From JBCCMQ01 sp039026235 (GTDB taxonomy: Bacteria; Pseudomonadota; Alphaproteobacteria; Rhodobacterales; Rhodobacteraceae): 64,000 bases of DNA. Position numbers and translations under genes: made by a program. The notes under the pieces were generated by a model. That model was given only the letters and a program-made list of their open reading frames with translations, was not told the DNA's origin and searched no databases. Shown here piece by piece: positions 1 through 7,580 of this stretch. The stretch's first letter is position 1. The number at the start of each line of letters is the position of its first letter. The stretch is from the NCBI GenBank assembly GCA_039026235.1, contig JBCCMQ010000001.1, positions 372,001 to 436,000 of the forward strand, given 5' to 3'.

Positions 1-97
1 TATCGATGGCATGGGCGGTATAGGGCACCCCAAGCTCTTCCAAGAGGATAGAGACCTTTCGGCCGTTGGGTGTAGTCCAGGTGTAGAGGTCGATCAC
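1..97 (-). CDS. Glutathione S-transferase, N-terminal part only (cut by window edge)
   Basis: Reading leftward from a GTG at 95-97, the frame is open to the window edge and encodes about 32 residues beginning IDLYTWTTPNGRKV and continuing SILLEELGVPYTAHAID. This is the first beta-alpha-beta of a thioredoxin-fold GST N-terminal domain. The TTPNGRKV segment is typical of the YfcG/YghU-like (nu-class) GSTs, which act on glutathione-linked disulfides. The start lies 3 nt after the stop of the GntR regulator, so the two genes are probably cotranscribed. The rest of the protein lies outside the window, so subfamily and length cannot be confirmed. Confidence 0.75.
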   Translation of the reverse strand, partial: MIDLYTWTTPNGRKVSILLEELGVPYTAHAID

Positions 98-100
98 GTG

Positions 101-787
101 TCAGTCATCCTTCAGAAGTGTTGCGCGGACAGATTTCAGATGGGTGCGCATTGCGGAATGGGCCGCTGCGCGATCCCGGCGTTCAAGCGCTTCAATTATA
201 TCGTCGTGCTCATCGAAAGAGTGATAGCCGGGCGGGGGGCCGACCTCTGGCAGTTCCAGTCGAGACCAGACCACGGATATCCGCACGGCATCCACGATCC
301 GATGCAGTTCGATCAGCAAGGGATTGCCGGACGCTGCCGCGATAAGGCGGTGAAAGCCGGAATCGAGCTGTTCATAGCTGGCCCAATCCGCAGCCGTTCG
401 CATCCCGTCGCACAGCTTGCGCGCTTCGGCCAGATGGCGGGGCGAGGCGTGAATTGCGGCATGTCCGGCCAGTTCGGGCTCAAGCGCAAGGCGCGCCATC
501 ATGGCGGCGTGCGGGCTTGTGATTTCAGCCAGCCTAAGGACAACGCTCTGGCCGGTCTCGGCGGCCTCGGACGCGGACTTCAGAAAGGTTCCCCGACCCA
601 CATGACGTTCAACGACGCCTTCCGCTTCAAGGGCCATAAGCGCCTTCCGCAGATCGCCGCGGGACATACCAAGTCGGCCTGAAAGTTCGCGTTCCGGCGG
701 CAGCCTGTCACCCGGTGCAGCGCCCGATTGGGTTAGCCAATCGGTCAACGTATCCCTTGGACGTACCAAAATTCCAGCAAAGCTCAT
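101..787 (-). CDS. GntR-family (FCD subfamily) transcriptional regulator
   Basis: A 228-residue DNA-binding regulator. Residues about 10-68 form the winged helix-turn-helix (PPERELSGRLGMSRGDLR, then the wing VVERHVGRGTF). Residues about 80-220 are all-helical and carry the spaced histidines of the FCD ligand/metal domain (FHRLIAAASGN, then EHDDIIEALERRD and AMRTHL). FCD regulators generally sense small organic acids or sugar acids and repress neighbouring catabolic genes. It is transcribed away from the long catabolic operon starting at 979, and TGGTTAACCA lies immediately upstream of its ATG. Autorepression and control of the divergent operon are therefore inferred. The GST gene follows after 3 nt. 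Confidence 0.93.
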   Translation of the reverse strand: MSFAGILVRPRDTLTDWLTQSGAAPGDRLPPERELSGRLGMSRGDLRKALMALEAEGVVERHVGRGTFLKSASEAAETGQSVVLRLAEITSPHAAMMARLALEPELAGHAAIHASPRHLAEARKLCDGMRTAADWASYEQLDSGFHRLIAAASGNPLLIELHRIVDAVRISVVWSRLELPEVGPPPGYHSFDEHDDIIEALERRDRAAAHSAMRTHLKSVRATLLKDD

Positions 788-789
788 AA

Positions 790-799
790 TGGTTAACCA
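790..799. promoter_or_regulatory. Putative GntR/FCD operator box 1
   Basis: TGGTTAACCA is a perfect 10-nt palindrome ending 2 nt before the start codon of the GntR gene. It matches the TGGT...ACCA core of FadR/PdhR-type FCD operators. Two related boxes lie at 911-920 and 931-940. Confidence 0.5.
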
Positions 800-910
800 A
801 ATTATGGATGCACTGCATTTAACGAAGAAGCATGTGTCGTGCCAATGTCAACAAAAAATTGCTATTTACCTAGGCACACAAATACGCCAGAGTTAATGGG
901 TAAAGCAGAT

Positions 911-940
911 TGGGTGACCATTCGTTTAAATGGCTAACCA
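911..940. promoter_or_regulatory. Putative paired GntR/FCD operator boxes 2 and 3
   Basis: TGGGTGACCA (911-920) and TGGCTAACCA (931-940) share TGGnTnACCA with box 1. They start 20 nt apart, about two helical turns, in front of the zinc dehydrogenase start at 979. Box 3 extends to the near-palindrome AAATGGCTAACCATTT (928-943). The arrangement suggests cooperative repressor binding; binding itself is inferred. Confidence 0.5.
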
Positions 941-978
941 TTTATTTGGGCCCCGGTCAACTGATCAAAGGAGCTGCA

Positions 979-2148
979 GTGTCAGATCCCGTCGTCTACG
1001 GCGTTCAATATGCCGCCAGGCTGCCCGTTCCAGACACCATGAAGGCGTGGGTCCTTGGGGATCCGGAAGAGCTGCGTCTGGTCGAAAAGCCGGTGCCGAA
1101 ACCGGGTCGGGCAGAAGCACTGGTGCGCATTGACGCGGTTGCGATCTGCGCGACGGATCTTGAGATCATCAAATACGGAACACCGGCGCTGATCGAAGGC
1201 GGGCCGCCCTTCAACAAGAATTTCACGCCCGGCCATGAATACATGGGCACGATCGCGGCGCTTGGGCCCGGTGTCGATGAGTTTGACATCGGCCAGCGGG
1301 TAACCGTGGAAATCCATGCGGGCTGCGGCCAATGCAAGCGCTGCCGTATGGGCATGTACACATCCTGCCATAACTACGGTCTGAACTACGGCGAGCGTAA
1401 CAAGGGGCACCGGGCCAACGGGTTCACCACCAACGGCGGTTTTGCCGAATACGCCATCAACAACATCAACACGATGATCAAGGTTCCGCCGTCGATGTCT
1501 GACGCCGAGGCGACGCTGGTCGTCACTGCGGGCACGTCCATGTACGGCCTGACCGAACTTGGCGGTCTGGTCGCCGGCGAAAGTGTTGTGGTGATCGGCC
1601 CCGGACCTATCGGGCTTTTGGCCGTGGCGGTCGCCAAATCACTGGGCGCAAGCCCCGTGGTCCTGATCGGTACCCGCGAGAACCGCAACAAGATCGGGCT
1701 TGAGCTTGGGGCGGACATCACAATCGATGCCAGGTCCGAGGACGCTCTGGCGCGCGTCAAAGAGATCACTGGCGGCAAGGGGGCGGACTATGTGATCGAC
1801 TGTGCCGGCAGCGAAACGACCGTCAATCAGGCCGTGCACATGACCAACCGTGGCGGCAAGATCTGTCTGGCCGCTTTTCCGAAGAAGCCCGTTGAATTCG
1901 ATCTAGGGTATCTCGCGGTCAATAATATCTATCTCTACGGGATCAGGGGCGAAGGCCGCTCGGCCACGCACCGGGCCATGGCGTTCATGGAAGCCAAGAA
2001 TTTTGACGCCACCAAGGTCCATACGCACACCTTTCCCATGCAGGACCTGCCTGAAGCACTGCGATATGCGCGCGAGCGCATCGATGACGCAATCAAGGTC
2101 GTGGTTTCCATGCGCGACACTCAGACGGACCGCGCGGCGGCAGAATAG
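979..2148 (+). CDS. Zinc-dependent medium-chain alcohol dehydrogenase (threonine/sorbitol dehydrogenase-like)
   Basis: A 389-residue MDR-family enzyme that should oxidise a secondary alcohol with NAD(P). It shows the catalytic zinc region (AICATDLE and GHEYMGTIAALG), four structural-zinc cysteines in CGQCKRCRMGMYTSC, and the Rossmann motif VVIGPGPIGLLA near residue 205. The GTG at 979 was chosen because AAAGGAG sits 5 nt upstream; an ATG at 910 is in frame but overlaps the putative operators. It is the first gene of the operon facing the GntR repressor, which suggests it starts catabolism of a polyol or hydroxy acid. The substrate is unknown. Confidence 0.9.
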   Translation: MSDPVVYGVQYAARLPVPDTMKAWVLGDPEELRLVEKPVPKPGRAEALVRIDAVAICATDLEIIKYGTPALIEGGPPFNKNFTPGHEYMGTIAALGPGVDEFDIGQRVTVEIHAGCGQCKRCRMGMYTSCHNYGLNYGERNKGHRANGFTTNGGFAEYAINNINTMIKVPPSMSDAEATLVVTAGTSMYGLTELGGLVAGESVVVIGPGPIGLLAVAVAKSLGASPVVLIGTRENRNKIGLELGADITIDARSEDALARVKEITGGKGADYVIDCAGSETTVNQAVHMTNRGGKICLAAFPKKPVEFDLGYLAVNNIYLYGIRGEGRSATHRAMAFMEAKNFDATKVHTHTFPMQDLPEALRYARERIDDAIKVVVSMRDTQTDRAAAE

Positions 2149-2159
2149 GGCAAACGCTT

Positions 2160-3080
2160 ATGACAAAGGCAATTCGGGGCATATATGCGGCGGCGGTTTC
2201 GCCCTTCGACAAGGAGGGCGCACTCGATACCGGCAAACTGATCCGGTATTGCCAGTACCTGGTCACTGACGGTGGTTGCGACGGCGTTGCGCCTACAGGA
2301 ACGACCGGCGAAGGAAACTCGATCTCGTTCCGCCAGCGACTTGAATTGCCCGGTGTGTTCGCCGAGGCCGGTTTCGATCCACAGCGGGCGATCTTCGGAA
2401 CCGGTGCCTGCGCGACGCAAGACGCAATCGATATGACCAAGGCGGCCGTAATAGCCGGGTTCACCAACGTGCTGGTGCTGCCACCCTTCTACTACAAGAA
2501 CACCAGTGACGAAGGCCTCTATGCTTATTTTGCGGGCCTGATCGAAGCGGTCGGCGATGACCGCTTGCGGGTGTATCTTTACCATTTCCCGCAGATGTCC
2601 ATGAGCCCGATCTCGGTCGATCTGGCCGTCCGGCTAAAGCAGTCCTTTGGTCCGGTTGTTGCGGGGTTGAAGGATTCCAGTGGTGATCTGTCCCAGTCCC
2701 TTGCCTTTGCGTCCGCCACCGGCGGGGTCGACGGCGACTTCGATGTCTACCCGTCCAGCGAGGCGTTCCTTTTCGACGGATTGGACGGCGGTTGCGCCGG
2801 CATCATCTCGGGCTCAACGAATGCTTTCGGGCGCCTTGTGCGCGCGGCACTCACATCATCTAGCGCCGACCGCGCAGCCGCCTTTGAACGCGTTAAGGCC
2901 GCGCGCGGTGCTGCGTCTAAGTACCCGCTGATGGCCGCAATGAAACAGGTGGAAGCCTGGCGCAGCGGCGATGAAAGCTGGACGCGCATGGCGCCGCCTC
3001 TGGTGCCGCTGTCGGATCAACAGCGCACGTCACTGCGATCCGACGTCGAAACCTTCACCGCACAGGCCCCGGCGCTTTGA
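2160..3080 (+). CDS. Dihydrodipicolinate synthase family aldolase/lyase
   Basis: A 306-residue TIM-barrel class I lyase, the normal length for the family. It has the carboxylate-binding GTTGEG loop (about residues 45-50), the catalytic tyrosine region YLYHFP (about 140) and the Schiff-base lysine in GLKDSSGD (about 168). Family members include DapA, N-acetylneuraminate lyase and 2-keto-3-deoxy sugar-acid aldolases or dehydratases. Its place between a dehydrogenase and a TRAP transporter argues for a catabolic 2-keto-acid aldolase or dehydratase, not lysine synthesis. It starts 11 nt after the dehydrogenase stop, so it lies in the same operon. Confidence 0.88.
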   Translation: MTKAIRGIYAAAVSPFDKEGALDTGKLIRYCQYLVTDGGCDGVAPTGTTGEGNSISFRQRLELPGVFAEAGFDPQRAIFGTGACATQDAIDMTKAAVIAGFTNVLVLPPFYYKNTSDEGLYAYFAGLIEAVGDDRLRVYLYHFPQMSMSPISVDLAVRLKQSFGPVVAGLKDSSGDLSQSLAFASATGGVDGDFDVYPSSEAFLFDGLDGGCAGIISGSTNAFGRLVRAALTSSSADRAAAFERVKAARGAASKYPLMAAMKQVEAWRSGDESWTRMAPPLVPLSDQQRTSLRSDVETFTAQAPAL

Positions 3081-3123
3081 CCGGTTTCGCCGCACTTGCG
3101 CAGGCAAAAGGAGACTGAGGGCA

Positions 3124-3141
3124 GGTTGGTAAAACCCAACC
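3124..3141 (+). repeat. Intercistronic inverted repeat GGTTGG-N6-CCAACC
   Basis: A 6-bp perfect stem (3124-3129 and 3136-3141) with a 6-nt loop in the 176-nt gap before the TRAP binding-protein gene. No T-run follows, so it is not a simple terminator. It may be an mRNA-processing or stability hairpin, or an operator. The same arms and spacing recur at 41865-41882. Confidence 0.35.
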
Positions 3142-3256
3142 CTGTAGGGCAGCGACCAAAACCTACTGAATGACAACGCGACCGTCCAAACAATCAAAAG
3201 AAAGCGAAAAACGCTTGCACTGTCCGCGTGGTCGGCACCGACTAAGGGAGGAAACT

Positions 3257-4318
3257 ATGAAATTTCTGTTCTCAAGAAGTGCGGCGGCAGTCGCGGCACT
3301 GACGCTTGCTTCGGCGGCTGCTGCCGAAGATATCACCCTGCGCATCGGGTCTGGCCACCCGCCGGGCGTTGTCTATGCGGGCCTGATGATCGACTACTTT
3401 CAGCCTGAGTTCAAACGCCGCGTCGAAGAGCGCACCGATCACACGATCAACTTCGTTGAAGGCTACTCCGGCTCTATCGTCAAAGTGACCGAGGTACTTG
3501 AGGGCGTGCAGGACGGCATCATCGACATTGGTGGCTTCTGCTACTGTTTTGAGCCGTCGAACCTGCCGCTGCACGCGTTTCAGGTGATGATGCCCTTTGG
3601 CACCATGGATCCGGTGACATCCCTTGCCGTAGCCCAGGACGTTTATGCCGAGGTGCCTTATCTTGAGGATGTCTTTACGGACAAGTTCAACCAGGTCCTA
3701 CTGTCGCGTATCGCCGACGGTGGTTACAATCTGGGCACGTCTTTCCCCTGGGAAGATCTGAGCGATCTTGAGGATCAGAAGATTGCCGGCGCGGGTCTGA
3801 ACCTGAACTGGCTGGAATATGCCGGGGTGTCCCCGGTCCAATCTTCCCTTGCCACCGCCTATACCGAGATGACCACCAACGTCTATGAAGGCTGGATCAT
3901 GTTCCCCTCGGCTTGGGTGAACCTGAAGCTCTTTGAGCCCGGACCTTACTACACGTTGATCGGCTTCGGCTCGATGACCTGGCACGGGCTGACGATCAAT
4001 CAGGAAACCTATGACTCGTTGCCCGAGGATGTGCGCGAGATCCTGCATGAGGTTGCTGCCGATTACGAAGAACAGACCGGTATCGTGAACCAGAAGGAAT
4101 ATGATCGGCTGGTCGATGAACTGCGCGGCATGATCACGGTGACTGAAATCGATCCGGAAGTGCGCAAGGCGTGGGCTGAAAGCCTCGCGAATTGGCCCCA
4201 GACCATGGCCGATGATCTGGAAGGGCAGGGTCTTCCCGCCAAGCAGGTCCTGAACCTCGTCCTCGAAAAGGCTGAGGCGCGCGGTTATGAATGGCCGGTC
4301 CGCTATGTGATTGAATAG
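3257..4318 (+). CDS. dctP: TRAP transporter substrate-binding protein (DctP type)
   Basis: A 353-residue periplasmic solute-binding protein. It starts with a Sec signal peptide (MKFLFSRSAAAVAALTLAS, cleavage after AAA) followed by ITLRIGSGHPPG. The body matches DctP-family proteins, with QDGIIDIGGF and the GSMTWHGLTIN segment in the ligand-binding region. The ATG at 3257 has GGGAGGA just upstream; an earlier in-frame ATG at 3170 lacks a signal peptide in the right place. It should capture a carboxylate and deliver it to the membrane subunits encoded next. Ligand identity cannot be read from sequence. Confidence 0.92.
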   Translation: MKFLFSRSAAAVAALTLASAAAAEDITLRIGSGHPPGVVYAGLMIDYFQPEFKRRVEERTDHTINFVEGYSGSIVKVTEVLEGVQDGIIDIGGFCYCFEPSNLPLHAFQVMMPFGTMDPVTSLAVAQDVYAEVPYLEDVFTDKFNQVLLSRIADGGYNLGTSFPWEDLSDLEDQKIAGAGLNLNWLEYAGVSPVQSSLATAYTEMTTNVYEGWIMFPSAWVNLKLFEPGPYYTLIGFGSMTWHGLTINQETYDSLPEDVREILHEVAADYEEQTGIVNQKEYDRLVDELRGMITVTEIDPEVRKAWAESLANWPQTMADDLEGQGLPAKQVLNLVLEKAEARGYEWPVRYVIE

Positions 4319-4328
4319 TAATACGGAA

Positions 4329-4362
4329 ACGGTGCGCCGCCGCATGTGGGGCGGCGCGCCGT
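4329..4362 (+). promoter_or_regulatory. Strong intercistronic stem-loop between dctP and dctQ
   Basis: Arms 4329-4341 and 4350-4362 pair over 13 positions (12 Watson-Crick and one G-U) around an 8-nt loop. No T-run follows, so full termination is unlikely. Hairpins after the binding-protein cistron commonly protect its mRNA and attenuate the membrane subunits, giving excess DctP. That role is inferred here. Confidence 0.65.
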
Positions 4363-4408
4363 AAAACTGGCATCTTCTCAACACCTGCTGACAAAGGACC
4401 TCCGGACG

Positions 4409-4909
4409 ATGTTCCTGATCCGGACCGCTGACACGCTGACCAAGACGCTGATGATCATTGCGGCGGCGTGGGCCTTTGTGCTGTGTTTTTTCATTCTGGC
4501 CGACATCATCGCCCGCGCGCTCAATATGCCGCTTCAGGGCACCAAGGAAATCGTGGCGAATTCGGTCGTGATGATCGTCTTTCTTCAGGTTGGTTTCGCG
4601 GTCCGGTCCGGATCAATGCTGCGCACTGATTTCGTTGTCATGGCCATGGGGCCCAATGCCCGCCGGATCATGACGGTGCTGGCGCTTCTCATGGGCGCCA
4701 CCTTTTTCTTCTTCCTCGCCAAGGCTGGCATCACACCGGCAATGCGGTCGTTCGCAAACGGGGAATTTGACGGGGAAGGCGCGCTTAGGGTGCCGGTCTG
4801 GCCGGCGCGGTTCACCATCATCTTCGGAAGCGCCCTTGCCGGGATCAATTACGTTCTTCTGGCGCTTATCGAAGCGCTTGGAAAATCCGATGAGCTGCAG
4901 TTGAGGTGA
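4409..4909 (+). CDS. dctQ: TRAP transporter small permease subunit (DctQ type)
   Basis: A 166-residue membrane protein with four predicted helices: near residues 13-33 (IIAAAWAFVLCFFILADII), 45-65, 82-103 and 128-150. This is the DctQ topology. DctQ pairs with DctM and docks the binding protein. The ATG at 4409 follows AAAGGA; a longer in-frame start at 4346 would begin inside the upstream hairpin. The coding sequence ends shortly before dctM, so the two are translated together. Confidence 0.9.
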   Translation: MFLIRTADTLTKTLMIIAAAWAFVLCFFILADIIARALNMPLQGTKEIVANSVVMIVFLQVGFAVRSGSMLRTDFVVMAMGPNARRIMTVLALLMGATFFFFLAKAGITPAMRSFANGEFDGEGALRVPVWPARFTIIFGSALAGINYVLLALIEALGKSDELQLR

Positions 4910-4933
4910 CGCGGATGGGGACTGGGCAGAGCA

Positions 4934-6268
4934 TTGTTTGATTTCGGTACAGCCGCGCTGATGGTCGGCGCGCTTCTGATGTTGGTCTTCTTGGGCGTGC
5001 ATGTGGCGGTTGCCCTGGGGCTGACCAGTCTGGTGGGCATCTTTCTGGTGACCGGCCGGTTGCGGATCGTCGAGGCGACCGTCGCTTCGACCGCTGCCGA
5101 GGCGCTGCGCGACTTCACCTTCGCGGTGATCCCCCTTTTCATGCTGATGGGCGAGTTCATGGGGCGATCCGGGGCGGTGTCCGACATCTATGTCGGTATC
5201 AACCGGGGACTTCGGCGTATGCCCGCGCGTCTGGGGATCGCCACGGTTCTGGGCAACACGGTTTTTTCGTTTGTAACCGGCGTATCGATCGCCTCAGCCG
5301 CCGCGTTTTCACGCATCGCCTATCCCGAGATGAAGTCTTTCGGATACAACCGGGGCTTTGCACTGGGGGCCATTGCTGGCTCTAGCTGTCTGGGGATGCT
5401 GATCCCGCCCTCTGTTCTGATGATTGTCTGGGGCATCCTGACCGAGCAGTCCATCGGCCGCATTTTCCTTGCAGGGGTCCTGCCCGGACTGCTGCTCGCC
5501 TCGATGTTCATCCTCTACATTGTCGGCACCGCGATTATGAACCCGGCAATCGTAGGGGAAGCGCGCCGTGACGAAGAAGTTGAGACCGAAACGGACAAGA
5601 TCGACTTGCCGACAGGCAAGCTCGCCGGCAGCATTCTGGGTGTCGGCGGAATTGTTGCCGCGGTTCTGGGCGGCATCTGGAACGGTGTCTTCACCCCCAC
5701 CGAAGGCGCCGGAGCCGGGGCGGCACTGGCCCTGATCTTTGCGTTCATCAAGGGGATGACCTGGCGCGGTTTTCTATCTGCTGTCTATGCGGTGGGCAAA
5801 ACCGCCGCCCCCATCCTGATCCTGCTTTTCGCCGCCGCGCTTTATTCGCGGACGCTTGCCATGACGGGCGTGACAACGGCGATACGCGAGTTTTTCGTGG
5901 GCTCCGGGCTGGAGCCCTGGCAGGTGCTCGCCATCATCATTCTGATCTGGTTCGTCCTTGGCATGGTCGTTGACAGCATCTCAATCATGCTTCTGACCGT
6001 GCCGATCGTTGAACCGATTGCCGTGGCTTTCGGCTTTGACCGGCTGACCTTCGCGATTGTCGGTATCCTGGCCATCGAGGCCGGATTGCTGACACCGCCG
6101 TTCGGTTTGCTGGTTTATACCGTCAAGGCCGCCATCGAGGATCCAGAGGTGGGCGTCCAGCAGATCTTTCGAAGTTCGGTCCCCTATTGGGGGATCATGC
6201 TGCTGGCCGCGTCACTGCTGGTGGCCTTTCCCGAGATTGCCAACTGGCTGCCCAACCAATTTATGTAA
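4934..6268 (+). CDS. dctM: TRAP transporter large permease subunit (DctM type)
   Basis: A 444-residue polytopic protein with about 12 hydrophobic segments, the sodium-coupled channel subunit of the TRAP system. Diagnostic stretches include GEFMGRSG, IAGSSCLGMLIPPSVLMIVWG and FTPTEGAGAGA. A TTG at 4934 is the first usable start after the dctQ stop; no in-frame ATG occurs before residue 10, so the exact start is uncertain. It forms a complete TRAP system with the two genes upstream, in the order P-Q-M. Confidence 0.92.
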   Translation: MFDFGTAALMVGALLMLVFLGVHVAVALGLTSLVGIFLVTGRLRIVEATVASTAAEALRDFTFAVIPLFMLMGEFMGRSGAVSDIYVGINRGLRRMPARLGIATVLGNTVFSFVTGVSIASAAAFSRIAYPEMKSFGYNRGFALGAIAGSSCLGMLIPPSVLMIVWGILTEQSIGRIFLAGVLPGLLLASMFILYIVGTAIMNPAIVGEARRDEEVETETDKIDLPTGKLAGSILGVGGIVAAVLGGIWNGVFTPTEGAGAGAALALIFAFIKGMTWRGFLSAVYAVGKTAAPILILLFAAALYSRTLAMTGVTTAIREFFVGSGLEPWQVLAIIILIWFVLGMVVDSISIMLLTVPIVEPIAVAFGFDRLTFAIVGILAIEAGLLTPPFGLLVYTVKAAIEDPEVGVQQIFRSSVPYWGIMLLAASLLVAFPEIANWLPNQFM

Positions 6269-6281
6269 AAGGGGAAACGAC

Positions 6282-6584
6282 ATGCCTGCCTACTGGATTG
6301 CCCGCGCCCGGATCAATGATCCGGTCGAATACAAGCGCTATACCGACCTGGTTCCGGCCATCATCAAAAAATACGGTGGCAAGGTTCTGGCGCGTGGGGG
6401 TAACTATGAGATCATGGAGGGGCCAGAGCATTTCCAGCGCTTCGTGGTGATCGAGTTCCCGACCCTTGCCGACGGCGTGGCCTGCTTCAAGTCCGACGAA
6501 TATGAAGCAGCCGCAGCGTTCCGGCGCGCGAACGGGGCCGGGGAAGTTCAGACCGTGGTCGTGGAAAGCGGCGACGCAACGTAG
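6282..6584 (+). CDS. DUF1330 family protein
   Basis: A 100-residue protein with the ferredoxin-like alpha-beta pattern of DUF1330: PAYWIARARINDPVEYKRY at the N terminus, GGKVLARGGNYEIMEG in the middle and the late RFVVIEFP strand. These small dimeric proteins accompany many catabolic operons, but their reaction is not established. AAGGGGAAA precedes the ATG at 6282. It lies 13 nt after dctM and just before the quinone oxidoreductase, so it belongs to the operon. Confidence 0.88.
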   Translation: MPAYWIARARINDPVEYKRYTDLVPAIIKKYGGKVLARGGNYEIMEGPEHFQRFVVIEFPTLADGVACFKSDEYEAAAAFRRANGAGEVQTVVVESGDAT

Positions 6585-6597
6585 TGAGGAGATTGCG

Positions 6598-7572
6598 GTG
6601 AACGCAAAACGTGTGATCATGGAGACCCAGGGCGGACCTGAGGTGATGGCGCTGACAGACGTCGATCTGGCGCCGCCAGTCGCGGGCGAGGTGCAACTGA
6701 AGCAAACCGCAATCGGGCTGAATTACATGGACGTCTACCAGCGGTCCGGACACTATCCGATGGACGTCCCAAGTCCCCTTGGTCTTGAGGCAAGCGGTGA
6801 GGTCATCGCCACCGGCCCGGACGTTGACGGCTTCGATATAGGCGACCGCGTCGTCTATGGCGGGGTTCTCGGCGCCTATGCATCTCATCGGAACGTCCCG
6901 GCCGCACGCCTTCTGAAACTGCCCGAGGGGATCACCGACGAGATTGCCGCTGCCGCCCTGATGAAGGGTATGACTGTGGAATACCTGCTGGAGCGTACAT
7001 TCAAGGTTCAGCGCGGCCAGAAGGTGCTTTTCTTCGCGGCGTCCGGCGGTGTCGGCCAGATTGCCGGGCAATGGGGCGCCGCCTTGGGTGCCGAGATGAT
7101 CGGCGTCACATCGGGGCCTGAGAATTGTCAGAAGGCACTCGGTCTTGGTTATGCCCATGCCATCGACCGAAAATCCGAAGATATCGTCGCCCGCGTCAAG
7201 GAAATCACCGGCGGCGAGGGCGTGCCCGTGGTCTATGACAGCATCGGTAAGACCACATTCGAGACATCGATCGCGTGTCTGGCGACGTACGGAATGTTCG
7301 TATCATTCGGCGCCACAACGGGCGAAGCGCCGCCGGTGCCGCCAAGCCTTCTGCAAAAGGCCGGATCGCTGTACTTTACGCGCCCGACGCTGGCCAACTA
7401 TGTCGGTCCGCGCGCCGATCTCGAACATTCCGCCAGCCGGGTCTTTTCCATGATCCAGAGCGGCACGGTCACCGTGAATGTAGATCAGCGGCGCCCGCTG
7501 GCCGCAGTGGCCGCAGCCCATGCGGATCTTGAGGCAGGCGTGACGACAGGTTCGACAGTCTTCACCGTCTGA
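6598..7572 (+). CDS. NADPH:quinone oxidoreductase-like zinc-free MDR protein
   Basis: A 324-residue medium-chain reductase of the QOR subgroup. It has the QOR N terminus (QTAIGLNYMDVYQRSGHYP), no structural-zinc cysteine cluster, and the coenzyme motif FFAASGGVGQIAGQWG near residue 147. Such enzymes reduce quinones or activated double bonds with NADPH. The GTG at 6598 has GAGGAG 6 nt upstream. It sits 13 nt after the DUF1330 gene and 8 nt before the DASS permease gene. Its substrate in this operon is unknown; enone reduction is one option. Confidence 0.88.
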   Translation: MNAKRVIMETQGGPEVMALTDVDLAPPVAGEVQLKQTAIGLNYMDVYQRSGHYPMDVPSPLGLEASGEVIATGPDVDGFDIGDRVVYGGVLGAYASHRNVPAARLLKLPEGITDEIAAAALMKGMTVEYLLERTFKVQRGQKVLFFAASGGVGQIAGQWGAALGAEMIGVTSGPENCQKALGLGYAHAIDRKSEDIVARVKEITGGEGVPVVYDSIGKTTFETSIACLATYGMFVSFGATTGEAPPVPPSLLQKAGSLYFTRPTLANYVGPRADLEHSASRVFSMIQSGTVTVNVDQRRPLAAVAAAHADLEAGVTTGSTVFTV

Positions 7573-7580
7573 GACGGGAC

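Noticed and set aside
3698..4384. A 228-residue open frame on the minus strand
   Set aside because: It is fully antisense to the clear dctP gene, is rich in His and Arg in a shadow pattern, and matches no family.
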